Assembly: GCA_019155205.2 (NCBI GenBank)
Contig: JAHNZQ020000079.1
Coordinates: 887,424-951,423, forward strand
Direction of reading: 5' to 3'
DNA from: Gracilaria vermiculophylla
Lineage: Eukaryota > Rhodophyta > Florideophyceae > Gracilariales > Gracilariaceae
DNA: 64,000 nucleotides
In this document: positions 45,567 through 58,394 of the stretch, one piece after another
Layout of the letters: every line of letters starts with the position of its first letter
How positions within the stretch are numbered: position 1 is the stretch's first letter
Translations under genes and position numbers: made by a program
The notes under the pieces: model-generated
Told to the model about the DNA's origin: nothing
Databases searched by the model: none
The model's input: the letters and a program-made list of their open reading frames with translations, nothing else

Positions 45567-48500
45567 AAGTTCGACGTCCTCGTCGAAGTCTCATAATCTT
45601 TAACCAACTCCTTGCAGTTCTTCAGTTCGTCTCTGGTCATCCATACAGCTTCCGAAACAGGTTCACCTGCAAACAGTACCAAGTAGTATACGCGACTGTT
45701 CTCCCGCTTCTTGTCGAGATTCGCAAACACTTCCTGCTCTACAGTTCCATCTGCGTCGATAACTGCTAACAATGGCCCCTTGCGTCCAAGCGGTTTCTTG
45801 TACTTGCGTAGTTTCGAAACATGAAAAACGTTGTGAGCCTTTTTCATCGAAGGTGGAAGCTCGACGCGGTAAGTCACCGGTCCCATGACTGAGGTTATTT
45901 TAAGTAGACCCAGATACTTGGTTCTCCACTTCGCAGGTAGATCAGCTCTGCTGAAGGCACTCAAGTCTTCGCTTTGCAACGAAACCCATTCCCCTTCCTT
46001 AAATGTGATCTCTTTTTGCTTGAGATTTGCATAATATTGCTGCCTTGCATGCGCGACAGCTAGATTGTCCCGTGTTAAAGCACGAAAGGCATTTATCTTA
46101 TCCACCAACTCCGCTGATCTTTGACATTTGAGACCACATGCTTCGCGTTTTCTTGTGACTGGGTTGTGTGGGATCCTTCTCAGATCAACGTCGAACGGTG
46201 TAAGTCCCGTACTCGCGTTTTTCGAAGAGTTGTACTCAAACTCCATTGTGGAAAGCATCTCATGCCAGCTTTCCTTTTCTTCTCGGGTGGTCTTTTGGAT
46301 CATGTTACTCAAAACTTTGATCATCATTTCAGATTGTCCGTCCGTCTGAGGGTGATCGCTAAAAGATACGTTGAGTTTGACGTTTAAAAGCTGAGCCAAG
46401 CTTTTCTAGAAGTTTGACATAAACGTCGGGTCTCAATCGGATATCATCTTGACAGGTATCCCGTGCTTGCTGAAAACCTCGTCCTGCAGTAGTTGAGCGG
46501 CTCCAGCGGCTGTCACTTCCTTCTTCGTAGGAATAAATATCGCCCGCTTCGAAAGTTTCTCAACTATGACGAACACAGAGTTGAATCCAGCACTACAACG
46601 TTGTAGTTCAGTCAGAAAGTCCATGGTTATGACATCCCATACCGTTGCTGGTATCTCATGAGACTGTAGCTTCCCATCAGGTCCTGTGTTCGGAACCTTG
46701 TTCACTTGACAATCATGACATGCGGAACAGAACTTCTCCGTATCGTTGTACATGCCAGGCCAATAGACATGTCGCGCCATCCTTGCGTAAGTCTTTTCAG
46801 TTCCAAAGTGAGCGGGGACATGGAATTGCTCCATCATGTCAACACGCAGTGTCTGATTGTCGGGAACATACAGTCTAGTACTCCCAGTACCCTTCCACAG
46901 TAGGTATTCGTCTTTGAATTCAAAGTTCGACGCTTGATGCGTCACTCTGTTGCTCCTATCAACTTGTTTGTCCGGTAAGTGAATCGCCTGTTTAGAAAAA
47001 TCGTCCTATTCATAGCCTGTTTTGATTCGCTGCAGCAATTTGTCGTTCATCACCTCGATTCGCCGCAAAGCAGGCTGTTGATCCAGTCTCCTGCTTAGAG
47101 CGTCAGGTACAATGTGTTATGTACCTGGTACGTGTTCGGTCTCATACGTGTATGACTGCAAGACGTCAAGCCATCGATTTTGTTGGCCGGGGAGTCGGGC
47201 CTTTGTCTGCAAGTACCGGATGGGTTCGTGGTCTTTCTTAAAAGTAAACTTCCTTCCCTTCAAGTAAATGTCCCATTCGCGAAGTGCGATCATGAAAGCC
47301 AGTAATTCTTGATCGCCTGTGTCCCAGTTTGTTTCCGCTGTGGACAGTCTGTGTGAGAGGTATGCGATTGGTAGGCCGTCCTGTTCAAGCGTAGCACCAA
47401 CGGCGTACTTCGATGCGTCAGTAGATAATAAAAATTCCTTCTCTTACGATGGGTGAGCCAATACAGGTGCGGATGTGAGGGCAGTCTTCAGTTTTTCAAA
47501 CGCCTTCTGTTGTTCCTCCCTCCATTCAAACTGTTTTCCTCGAACGATGTCGCTCACTGGCCGCAGTATCCTGGCATAGTTTTTAGTAAACGTCCTGTAG
47601 TAATTTGCCAAGCCAATAAACTGCTGCACCTCTCGTACGGATACAGGTGTTGGCCATTCCAGAATTGCATTCCTGAAACAATCCTGCATGGCAATGCCGT
47701 CTGCTGATACAGTATAGCCAAGAAAGTCGACTTGGTTAACTCCAATGACACACTTCGAGTGTTTGGCGTACAGTATGTTTGCTATAAGGATTTCAAAGAG
47801 CCGCCTCAGGTGCTCTTCACGTTCCTTCTTTGACTTACTGTAGACCAAAATATCATCCACAAACAAGACCAAACAATCTCCGTTTAATTCTCGCAGTAGT
47901 GTAGACAATAGTCTCGAGAAACTTGCTGGGGAGTTCATCAATCCAAAGCAAAGAACCCTCCATTCAAATGATCCATACCGGGTTCGAATCGCTGTCTTCG
48001 GTATGTCCTCTTCTCTGATCCGCATCGGATGATAGGCCACCAATAGGTCTGTCTTGGAAAATATCTTTGCTTCACAAACGTAATCAATCGCTTCAGGAAT
48101 CAGTGTTATTGGGTTTGAATCTGGTGTGGTTATCTTGTTTAACGCCCGGTAGTCACAAACCATTCGAAGGTCACCCTCCTTCTTCTACACGAAAAATACT
48201 GGGGCTCCATATGGCGAGCTAGACGGGCGGATACGTCCTTTCGATAGAAGCATCTGCAACTGGCGTTTGAGTTCCAATAACTCATCGTGAGAAAGTCGGA
48301 TCACTGGCCTTACAGGAGGGGCCTGGTCCTTCTTCAAGTTGATCTCAAAGTCAATGCCACGCTTCGGTGGCAGCGTGTCTAGTAGCTCATCCAGGAAAAC
48401 GTCCTGGAATTCTGTCACCAAGTCTGAAAGGTCAGGGGACACAGTCATACTGTTCTTTAAGGGCTGCATCCTGACTGCAAATAGCTCTGCCTTCCGTTTC

Positions 48501-49225
48501 CGCACGAGCTTTTTCATTGTCTTGATCGAAATCTTTTTGAACGTTATCGCGTTCTTGCTTGATCTCGCATTCTGAGGGCGCAGAATCTTCGTTGAACCAT
48601 CAGATTTCTTGATTAGGACGCAACCTGTGCGCCAGTCAATATCCGGGTTGTGTGTCCGCAACCATTTCCTTCCAATAACAAACTTTATGTCCCCCTTCAT
48701 TGGTAAAACATAAACTTCTTCCGTGCTTGTGACGTTGCCAAACGTCAGTGTGGCCATTTTCTTCCACTGCGCTGTGGTCGTTGATCCGTTGCCGAGCTCA
48801 ACGTCAGTGTCCACCCGCATCATTGTAAGACAAAGTCGTCTAGCCACACTTGGATCTTTAAAACAGTGAGTTGCACCTGGGTCGAGGTCTCCGATTACTC
48901 TCTGTCCATTCACGGTGCATTCATAAAACATGTTGCACTCGCCCGTGGCTGTATTCAATGATGACAGCCTCAATGACACTTCGGGAGATGTGTCATCCTC
49001 AACGTCACTGTCCACGCGCATCATTGTAAGACCAAGTCGTCTAGCCACACTTGGATCTTTAAAACAGTGAGTTGCACCTGGGTCGAGGTCTCCGATTACT
49101 CTCTGTCCATTCACGGTGCATTCATGAAACATGTTGCACTCGCCCGTGGCTGTATTCAATGATGAAAGCCTCAATGACACTTCGGGAGATGTGTCATCTT
49201 CATTGGCTGTCTCGAGGGACGGCAT
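45554..49225 (-). pseudogene. pol: pol polyprotein with duplicated protease active-site segment
   Basis: One frame from ATG 49225 (overlapping the gag stop as TAATG) to 45554, interrupted by six stops: after PVFFV (about 48182), APVLAHPS (about 47441), HVPGT, KTGYE, KMISD (about 46430) and SNF. The protease region appears twice in tandem (GDLDPGATHCF each time, with Pro where Ser or Thr is expected). RT has CDYRALNKITTPDSNPI and an intact LVLFVDDILVYS box. RNase H has STDASKYAVGATLEQ. Integrase has an intact HHCC finger (HVPAHFGTEKTY, CSACHDCQ), VITMDFLTEL and DHPQTDGQSEMM with the Glu. The tail is chromodomain-like (EQEVFANLDKKREN). Confidence 0.9.
48800..49201 (-). repeat. in-frame tandem duplication in the protease region, 201-bp unit x2
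   Basis: Two adjacent 67-codon units, each starting EDDTSPEVSLRLSSLN and ending MMRVDSDV or MMRVDTDV, cover the whole retropepsin active-site loop. They differ at only a few bases. Confidence 0.95.
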
Positions 49226-50364
49226 TATTCGTTTGGGGAATCGTGAGCTTCGGTTGTCTTTCCGTTTCCAGAGTCATCCGGACAGGTGTGGGATGGCGTG
49301 TACTTTCCACCGCAATCGTAGCAGCGTGCGCTCTTGCGATACAAACTCCGCTCTCCATCCTCAACCGGTCCCCAACACAGTGCATCCTTTTCTCGATTCT
49401 TTGTCTTGATTTTAGTCGCACCCTCCTTCTTGTTTTCTCGTTTCTTCGTTGGTACACGATTCTTGTTGGTCTTGCTGGAGCGGTTAGTACCACGTTTCGT
49501 GGATTTGCTGTTCCATTGCATGGCTATTTTCAGCGTTCTTTCGTGCTCATAAACGTCCTGTAAGCTTTCAGGCTCTCCAGTGGGGTACGTCTTTGCGAAT
49601 TCTTCCTTGAAATCATCAGTCAATCCGTTGAAGAAAAACAAATATGCTTCCGATGAAGGTGTACGACAAATCTCCACAAAGTCGCGAAACGTCGATACAT
49701 ACCAATCTACTGAATTGGTCAGTCTGTGCTTCTTGAGCCTTGTCTTGGCTCTAGCCTTCTCATCAGCTGGCACAAATTCCTTAAACATACCTTCTTGTAA
49801 GTTTGACATGGTCGTCGGCTTACGATCGTTTGCTTCTAATTTCATCATTCATGTGGCAGCCCGGTCTCTTAGGTAACAGTCTGCAAGATCCAGCATGCTG
49901 GACTCTGTCATCTTTCCCAGCTTTCCCACCTTCTTCACGTTGTAGATGAAAGCTCTCACTTTGGTCGAGTTTTTCTCATCGCGGGATCCCGTGAAAGAAC
50001 TGATTTGGGGTATCTTCGTCGGAGTGATTGGTGGGGTGTTCATTGCAGTACCTAGCTGATGAAACTCAGCTGAAACGGCTCCTTGTACCGCAGTTCGAGC
50101 TGGCGGAACTTCGCTAGTGAGTTGTGCAATCTGTGCCTGTTGCTCTTCGATCAGTTGACGCATGATCTGCAACTGTTCTTGCATTGCTTGTAGCGTGGCA
50201 GCTGTTCCAATAGATACGCCCTGATCCATTTCCTGGACATCCTCCGGTACTGGAGATGTGTTCATCGACATCTCGGAAAGTGCGGAACGTTGCGAAGGTC
50301 GTGATGCAATCTTTGCAGCCGAACGTGTCCTCGGTCTCGGTATCTGCGACGGTCTGTCCGGCAT
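49225..50364 (-). pseudogene. gag: gag of the 5.4-kb chromovirus
   Basis: ATG 50364 (MPDRPSQIPRPRTRS). A coiled-coil-like stretch (MQEQLQIMRQLIEEQQAQIA) precedes a gag core (KEFVPADEKARAKTRLKKHR, YVSTFRDFVEICRTP, FFFNGLTDDFKEEF). A lysine-rich segment and a zinc knuckle-like CYDCGGKYTPSHTC follow. There is one in-frame TGA after DRAAT (about 49849). The stop overlaps the pol ATG, which suggests reinitiation or frameshifting for pol expression. Confidence 0.85.
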
Positions 50365-50380
50365 TCGTTCGTCGATCGGT

Positions 50381-50397
50381 TCGTGGCGATGCTACCA
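50381..50397 (-). promoter_or_regulatory. primer binding site of the 5.4-kb chromovirus
   Basis: Two bases after the 5' LTR the minus strand reads TGGTAGCATCGCCACGA. TGGTAGCA is also how initiator tRNA-Met sites begin in many eukaryotes, but the tRNA is not proven. It differs from the site of the 12.7-kb element. Confidence 0.65.
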
Positions 50398-50399
50398 AG

Positions 50400-50656
50400 T
50401 GGAACAGAGTGTCAATCGGTTCTCTGTCCTCGTATGTCGGTCGAGTCGTTTCGTCTTTACTCCCCCCCAGGTCCTCAATCCCCCCTTCCCCCCTCTTGCC
50501 GGCTGTAGAGCAGCGACGGCCTTAAATACTAGAGAAGGTTCTAATTCTTAACTACTTACTGTTACCATTAAATTGACACGATGTCCATAATTTCCGGTCA
50601 CCTGTCATTATGTGCCTTGGGTCAAGTCATCAGGGTTTGCGAGGTACTGCGTTACA
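50400..50656 (-). repeat. 5' LTR of the 5.4-kb chromovirus
   Basis: 257 bp followed by the CTATT duplication. Nearly colinear with the copy at 45295. Confidence 0.93.
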
Positions 50657-50661
50657 CTATT

Positions 50662-52482
50662 ACCGTGCGGATAAAGTCTAGCTTTCCAACACATCTGACT
50701 CTTTTCTTTTTTTCTCACATTATAAACAAAATTTGAAGTAATCAAGTTAGGGTTGCAGATTACGCCTGATTCAGGGGTTTCAACAACAGTATCTTTTCAG
50801 AAGTTTTCAAGTTTTTCTCATCAATGGCTTTGTCAACGATTCAATCCGAGACACAGTACATCTTCTTAGAAGTGAAATAGGCATCGCCATATGCATGACA
50901 GATTTCATGCAACACGTGTTACGTTATTTGTCAGATCGGAATTTAGCATGGTTAGCATGGAATGTCTGGGCAAAAGACTGCCAAATGTCTTTAGTGGAAT
51001 TGTAAACAGTAGTAATAGAGAAAAGAGAAAAACAGGCAGCTGTTATTGCCCATCTCTGTGTGAGATCATCATCGTTTGAAATTTCGAGATCTAAAAAGTC
51101 GTACAGCGTCTGCTATGTTTCTCTAGGCTTCTGGTCCCATGCTTCACTATCTGAAAAAGCTTTGTTTTATGCTAGAATGACTTCTAGTATTCCTTCCTGC
51201 TTTTTCCCAACCAACGGATCGTACGACACGAGCCTTGTATTTTCGTGTGCTACTCTCATTTGTGGGGCTCGATAAGATGTACTGAATTGAACATGAAATG
51301 GATTGGCCACCATAACGGTTGATTTCATCCATTGTGCGGGGTCCGGGGTCCTTTTGCAGAGAAGTATTGTAACATGCTCAAATGAATTAGGCATGCTTGA
51401 CTAAATGCGGGGGATTTGGGTTGGTATTTGTTGCTTTCAGTTCATTTGGCACACCCCGGGTTATAGAGGTACGTTTATGAGCCCTGATCGGCTTTTCTAG
51501 AAGCCATGGTCCACAAAATCCAAAATGCGGTGTGAAGTATTCGCTTTTGAGTTAGAATGTGCTCATGAAATAGTTTCTTGTAGTGATGCTGGTTACCTCT
51601 TGCGGTACGGAAGAGTATCATATCAAAAACGCGATTACTGTGCTCTATTTTACCGTTCTTGAAAGCATATTTTGCCAGAAACGTTCTTGATCGTAATATC
51701 GTATAAATGCGATGGCCTGATTAGTATTGGATCGGTGAACGCATGATCTACACTGATAGTTTTTGGTACACCATCATAATATATCCTCGTTAACTCGAGT
51801 CGGCTCGATAGTTCATCGTCGATTTTCTTAGCTACGGTACCGCATTGGCCATAACTAGTACCGGCGTTTATGATGTTTATGATCTCATTATTTCCGTAGG
51901 AACTATAGAAACAAGAAAATTTGCTTGCATGACCTCATTGAAAGCCCCGCTGATATAACTGACTTAAAATATCTCGCAGCGCTGCGGTTTCACGCTTGGT
52001 GCACAAATATTGCACAAATCATGCATAAAGCGGCATTTATGGGACAAACACCATTCAGCTTATTGGTGTCTTCGAGTAATGATTTTCGTTTAGCAGAAGT
52101 GACTCGTATATAGCAGGGGATCTTCTTCAGGGCGTTTCTGTCCATATTTCGGGTGGAGGTTCCAGGCTTTGTGCAACATGTAGATTCCTAATGCAGTATA
52201 GCATTTATGCGAAGCCAGTCACAACAACATGTACGAGTCTCAATGTAAGATACAAAAAAGCGCTCCGCAGTATGTTTCGCGTGCTTGAAGCCTGATTCAG
52301 CTCAATGACACTGCTGTATTGTGGCCAGTGCTATCATTAACGACAAAGGTCCAAGATTAATTATTAGGTCCGGCATCCACAGCGATATTACCCGAGCCTT
52401 GAAGGTAACGATTCTGTGGAGTTTATACTGCATATAAAATGCCGAGAGCGTCCTAAAGCGAGGTTGTTGCGTCGACCCCGTT
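50662..52482 (-). other. decayed region, possibly retroelement-derived
   Basis: On minus, pieces such as SSRLELTRIYYDGVPKTISV, DHAFTDPILI and NGKIEHSNRVFD (about 51880-51620) vaguely resemble a copia-type integrase. Another frame at 51394-51167 is unassigned. Stops are frequent and the call is tentative. Confidence 0.25.
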
Positions 52483-53010
52483 TGTAGTACAGTGGATCCT
52501 AAAGTGATATTGTCGTGTGGCTTTATGTCAGGATATTCCTAAGAACGGTTCTTATTTTACTAACTGAGCCGCGTGGTGCATTATCCGGCCCACGTATGCT
52601 ACAGTACTCCTGAGGAATTGTAGAATTTATATTTATTTTAGTTAATTGGTGCAGGTATATATTACAGTATTGGGTCCTGTCGTATCGGGCTCCTGGTACG
52701 GTACTTTATTTTACGGTCGAGCTCCATTTCTGGGAGGATTACACGAAGCACCTTTGATTCTTCTCCTATTTTTTCCGGTTGGAGACTCTTGTCGAACGCC
52801 TTCAGGTTTCTACGCCGCCAATCTCCGGGTTGCATCATAGCAGCGTCTGTAGGAGAACTGTTCGCTCAGTGAAACCCTTTTTAGGACTTCCTTGGCTCGT
52901 GACCGTGATTAACGGAGACGACCTTTAGGAATTTGCGTCTTTAGAGTCACCAAAAACTCCTAAAGGATGTTTTGCGCTACCACCTCGAAAGAAGAACTGA
53001 AGGTACCACA
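52483..53010 (+). mobile_element. solo LTR, same family, inverted and diverged
   Basis: Runs from TGTAGTACAGTGGATCC to GAAGGTACCACA, the reverse complement of the family LTR. Flanks CCGTT (52478-52482) and CCATT (53011-53015) are a 5-bp duplication with one change. Confidence 0.85.
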
Positions 53011-53394
53011 CCATTTGAAATTATACAGGCTCCTTCATATATTATTGGGATTGAGACCAGCACAATGCTTTGCTGACCTCATTGTTGAAAGGCGCCTTTC
53101 TCACTGGTTCTACCATATGTTGATCAACATTGGACAGACCGAGGTCAAGAATCAGAGTCGATGCCACAGATTCAACTCTGAGATGAGCTTATACGCTGTT
53201 CTTGAAAGTGCTCACTTTGTTGCAATGAGAGTCATTGTAATGAAAGTGCCGTGGTGCCTTAATGCTTGCACTGGGTTCACTTGAAAAATTCCTTGGTGTC
53301 GAGACGGACCACACTGACAGCTGTGACTCAGGAAATAGGTGGACTGTTATCCATTCTAAAGCACCTCTGACTTTCATGTCTCGTTGTCCTCAAC

Positions 53395-53650
53395 TGTGTC
53401 TTTTTGTGAATTGATATTTTCAGCATGATTGAATCACGTGTGGTACAATTATGGAATTCTTGAATATGATTGGTAGTACTGATCGTTTTTGTCACGTAGG
53501 GTAGCATCTACTCTGACGGCGGTGATATAAATGAGCCCCTATATAAGCTTGCTCTACGGCTCCTCCAACTAAGTCCGAGCCAGAGTTGGTGTATTTCTTT
53601 TTCATCTACTCAAGTTTCCATTTGCTCTACAGACCTCCATTGTTTTCTCT
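53395..53650 (+). repeat. dispersed repeat D, copy 1
   Basis: Shares tgaatatgattggtagta, ctctgacgg, gagccc.tat.taag and cagag.tg with the copy at 58535. It contains a TATA-like gatataaatgagcccctata. Confidence 0.5.
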
Positions 53651-55207
53651 TTCGAGCGACCAAGTCATTCTCATCAGTGGGATTGGGAGTAATGAGGTGA
53701 AAAAAAAGGTTCTGGAGGGCAGGCAGCAGCTCAATGTTCTCCGTTCTTGACTATAAATTCACTGAATGACTCCATGATGGCCAAAGCGAGAATTGAAGAG
53801 ATGCAGATGAGTAGAAATAAATGAAAACGCTCGCACACATGGGCGACAATAGCTAGAAAGACATTTTAAAACACTGAACACTTAAAAAACGAGAAATAAA
53901 CAAGAACAGAATGAACAGATATTTTATGTTCGCGTGCACACCGATGTGAGAAACTACCTCTGTCGTTTTATAGGTGAAATTACAAGCTTGCAAAGCTTTT
54001 GCAGGTAGAATGGTTTTTTCTCTGTCTACCATCTCCTCCTAAACGTAGAGAAAAGTCTTATGACCTGTACGAGACTGCCTGAAGATGGTTGATGACCAAA
54101 GATATGCCTTCACGAAATGCATCTTGTCTAAGCTCTTCCAAGAAATAACGAAACGTCAAAAATAAAGAGCAGTTGACTTACCGCTACATCGCTAAAGAGC
54201 AACTTATGAGCGTCATCCATGTCCTGATCCTTAGCCAGAGGTTAGCCTGTGCCAAATACTTTGCCGGTATGATCCTCTTTTCTGGACTGAAAGCTCTTTT
54301 TGTGTATCTTTCCCAGCAGCTCAAGGACGCCGACAAGAAGTCAGATTCACACATGCGCACAAGACCATTAACAATTCCACACCAACCCAGGGCACTGCGG
54401 CCCGACGTTCCGTCTACAGATGATCCTGTGGTACTCACCAGGTCCATCGGCCGACACTATTTTCTGCCCCACAAAAGAAGTACCATGGAGTAGCCTGCTG
54501 GACAGAAATAATCGCTTTGGATCAAGTTGCCAGACAAACGTCGTCTACTTCTCGAAGCAATAGCCCGTTGCACCGGGGCAAGATACAGACAAAACCTACA
54601 AGAATGCTGAGTAAATTGAAGAGTTTCCAGGATTCAGAAAACCAGGAGTACAGCCTACAGTATCACATCCTAACATGACTGGTAGATGAAAAATTTTTAC
54701 GAAGGGCCACTCCGAAACCCTAAAGAAACGGCAAAATGCGATGGAAAGCAGCGGCAAACACGACGCCACAAGGAACAAACTTAGCAACAATCAACGTCAA
54801 ACCAAACGCATGACAACACCCTCAAGAAAAAAAGCAATATAGGAAGGAAAGAGAAAAATCAACATTGACGGAAAACCACAACACAATTAAATCTTCCGAT
54901 TTCATGGCGTTAAAAATTTAGACGACGCAGCGAGCGACTACGCAGAGAGTGACAACGTAAAAACTAACGGCGGTGCAACGGTGGCATTGTGGAAGTACGA
55001 ATGCGTGAGAGAGTGTCGAATATCGATTAGCGGGTAATAGCGGCAGTAAGCATGAATCTGTGCACGTAATTTAATGAAAGTCCGTGGCGCCAAAAATAGG
55101 TGGAGGGGATGGGAAGGAAATTTGCCAGCTTTGGCTAGGATCTACTTGTAGGTGCCTGGAGGCCAACATGCATACTGGTAAACGTGCACCAACTCGATCA
55201 GAGCGGA
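53651..55207. other. spacer, no recognisable feature
   Basis: A 106-codon plus frame (54173-54493) has no family resemblance. Nothing else supported. Confidence 0.35.
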
Positions 55208-55470
55208 CACTATACTGCACAAACGAGACAATCAACATTACCAATCATTTACAAGCATTACATAAATGTGCTACACAAAAATTCAACAATGCCGAGAACA
55301 GCAATGCACAACTATGCATATTTCAGCACGATAAGGCTTGACAGTTACGTGCAATCACGAGACCAGAATAGTGCAAAAATTTGAAAGTCATGTGTATCAC
55401 TCTAGTTTCCCTCCATGCACATTTATCTTTCACGTCACTGAAATCATAAAGCCGCATCTTAGTTTTGTCT
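55208..55470 (-). repeat. dispersed repeat D, copy in reverse orientation
   Basis: On minus it reads tgtaaatgattggtaatgtt, tgcattgctgttctcggcat and a cagtgacgtgaaag block shared with 58395-58520 and 57495-57600. Confidence 0.45.
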
Positions 55471-57230
55471 GTAATATCGGGGCTCATTTGGCGGCGATCA
55501 AACGTTTGTGTCTATCCTGACTACAAAAGATGCATTGATACCAATTAATGCATGTAGAACACAGGCCTGTCCGTTGTACTCTGCGCGGATGTTGATATCC
55601 GAAACGTTGCCGTCCTCATGGTCAGCATTGTCAGTGCTGGCAAAAGATTTCGAACTTTCAAATTTTTGTTTTTTGCCTCCTTACGACTTCGAATGTAACA
55701 GAAACTGTAGTACGTATTTGTGAAGTGGTCTAATCGTCGATTAGAGTGGTCGCAATATATTCACAAGTGATATCAGAGACTTAAATCTTCCGAAGAGCAG
55801 CTGCAATAGACTCCAAAGAGTAGCTGAGTGCAATGTATGCCAATAGAATTGTGGCTGTTTAACACTTCGGGATGGCAGCATCTGTGCCCATTTTACTCAA
55901 GTGCATGAACAATGCCGTAAACGAATCAAAACATTCCAACATGTTTTTACCATTTTATGAAAGTCGAAAGAGTTGGAGTTGCACAGAGATAGAAGAAAAT
56001 GTTTGTTTAAAAGCAAAGCGAGCATCAAGAAGTTTAGGCACACCTGTCAAATCATCATCGATGTCCATCACAACACGTATAACACCATCTCTAATGGCAC
56101 ATATCATCATTGAATATGCCTTCCTACGTTTTAGAAAGAAGAAATGAACTGCTATGAGTGATATTTGAAATGCTGCTTTCGTAGTAGCGGGCCTTTAAGA
56201 TAGTTTCTGCATGACATGTCTAAAGCGTCGAAGAGTTCTTTGATATGACATGCAGCATGAAGTCTTTGACGCTGGAAAGTGTCGTCTTTACCACGCTTAT
56301 CATGAAAACGAGTGATATTAAAACCAGAACTAGTATTTTGCTGAGATTTCGAGTCCAACATGGTGCAATATAGAGTAAAGAGAATGAACAATTTTACAAG
56401 AAGAAAGGTATCAAGAAAAAAGAAAAGGTGACCATAAATTGTAAATGCTTTGGGTACAATAGAGGGTTGAAATGGACTGGGGACCTATCTCAAAACTAAA
56501 AGAAAGGACGCTAGCGCTATCTCTGTCAAGAAGTCGGCAACGCTCGTCTGTACTTACACATTTGACTGGCTGTTCCAAACCCCCGGTTTCTTGGTGTAAA
56601 TGATTGATTTGCAGTCTACGTGTGAAGGAAAGTAACCTCGACTTTGCTGTCGTATAGTCGGCAGTAGACCGAGACGGACATGACCAGATGGCTGCTGAGG
56701 TTTTGGCCGCATGGGACGTGCGCGCCCACGGCATGGTGCCATGTGTGACATCAAAGCCTGGCGCTGCACCGGGACGTACGGGTATGCCACGTGTATAGTT
56801 TGGCACTGTAGTTAGTAAACCCTACATTAGTTTTTCGACCCTGTAGCAAGGACACGGATCGTACTGTAGCGTGAGAGCCAGATACTTATTTGTATCTCAA
56901 CCCCACCGGCACCCTAGTTAGTAAACGTAAAGCACCTTTTGTCGGACGTCTTCCTCGCTAGGACAGAACTGCGGTAGACCATCCGCACGTACGCTAAGGT
57001 TCTACAGACTGTTTGTGCCCATCCGTGCGTACCTGCACGCGCTTGGTGACATCAACATTCCACGCTCCCATCGATCGCTCTGTGCACCCTTCCCTTTGGA
57101 CGCTGGATACTTGTCCAGACGCTCACCGCGTCACCTGACCGCTCCGGATCGCCCCGCTTTTAGGAGACTGTCTCACATGCGCAAGATGTAGATATGTACG
57201 TGAGTGCAAATTATCGTCAATGATTGGTCT
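55471..57230. other. spacer; GC-richer patch at about 56810-57180
   Basis: A 91-codon plus frame (55872-56147) and others are unassigned. The patch at 56810-57180 is clearly richer in G+C than its surroundings and repeats ctagttagtaaac-like sequence at 56811 and 56912. It could be a piece of an unrecognised LTR. Confidence 0.3.
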
Positions 57231-57234
57231 TTTT

Positions 57235-57760
57235 ACTAAGCATCAATATTGTTACAGTGACCTGGAACACACAAATACACGGAGGCGGATTGCAGTGACT
57301 CTCACTACTTAAAAACTTGTGCACTGTCATGCTCTCGTGTACTGACAGAATGCATATTCTGTCACAGAATACAGAGTTGCTGCGGTTAGTGATTGATTTT
57401 CGGTTTACGCGAAAAAGAAAACAAAGTCGAATACGGCGCAAACTGTACAGCTGTATATGATGGTATCGTTCCATGCGGTCACAAAATTTGAGAAGGGCCT
57501 CAATTTATGCAAAGACGTAAAAGAGACACGGGTATGAAAGCAAATTACAGTGACGCGTAGAGCTTCTAAATATGAGCACTATCATGCTCTCATGAGGGCC
57601 CGTAACTGTTAAATCTCGTTGTACTAAATTGTGTTTTGTTCTGCATTGCTCTCGTCAGCAAGATAGAATTGTATGTAGCACTTTTATGTATTGCTTGAAT
57701 ATGATTGGTGTTCCCGATAGTGTCTGCTTCGAAGTTGAAGTTCCGATTTGTTTTAGTTGA
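57235..57760 (+). repeat. dispersed repeat D, copies in tandem (partial and longer)
   Basis: The partial copy at 57235-57340 and the longer one at 57495-57760 share gttacagtgac or attacagtgacgcg, tgagcactatcatgctct, tgcattgctctcgtcagcaa and tgaatatgattggtg. Confidence 0.45.
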
Positions 57761-58394
57761 TGTGACTCCGCCATTTTGTAAACTGTGCATAAAGCATCTT
57801 CATGGAAATCATAGCCCGAGCAGGCGAACAATTTTTGCATCCTCTTATCCCTTTGTTTGCCTTGCTGACCTTCATTAGTCATAAGCAGTCCAGTACGCCA
57901 TTACATGCGGAGTCAAACTTGACTTTCGGAGTCTGCAAAAAAGTTAAATTACAGTCACTTGGTATAGGAATTGAAAAGGGAGGATGCACAACACCACTTC
58001 CAATATCAAAAGTAAAGCAATGGCTTAAATGAAGTTCAAACTCAACGCTAAACAGCAAGGACGCCAAGAAAGACTACGAAAAAGTCTGCAATGCTCTACG
58101 ATACGCGCCATGTACACGTGCACAAACAGAACTCAGGTACTCTACCCTTGGCGCAATCTTACGGCCTCGATTCTACTCGTACCCGGAAAAGAAGAAAAGT
58201 TGAAGGCGCTTCTTGTGTGGGCACTTTGGCAGCCGCTACTGGTTCTACAGCGCATAATCTGTCCGAGACTTCAGTATTTCCAAAATGAATGACCTGTTTA
58301 CAATCCAATAATGATCAAAAAGAAAGACGAACACCGTGCAAGCCGTACAGGTGTCTGTGAAGACACAGTGTTCCACGCAATCGATGACGATGGT

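Larger units (their letters stand above)
45295..50656 (-). mobile_element. second Ty3/gypsy chromovirus (5.4 kb)
   Basis: LTRs at 45295-45552 and 50400-50656 start TGGAACAGAG and end TTACA on plus, bracketed by CTATT at 45290-45294 and 50657-50661. Minus-strand order: primer binding site, gag, pol with protease, RT, RNase H, integrase and chromodomain, polypurine tract. By eye the two LTRs differ at roughly 15-20 positions, so it is not a recent insertion. Stops in gag and pol make it defective, though its RT and integrase active sites are intact. Confidence 0.94.
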
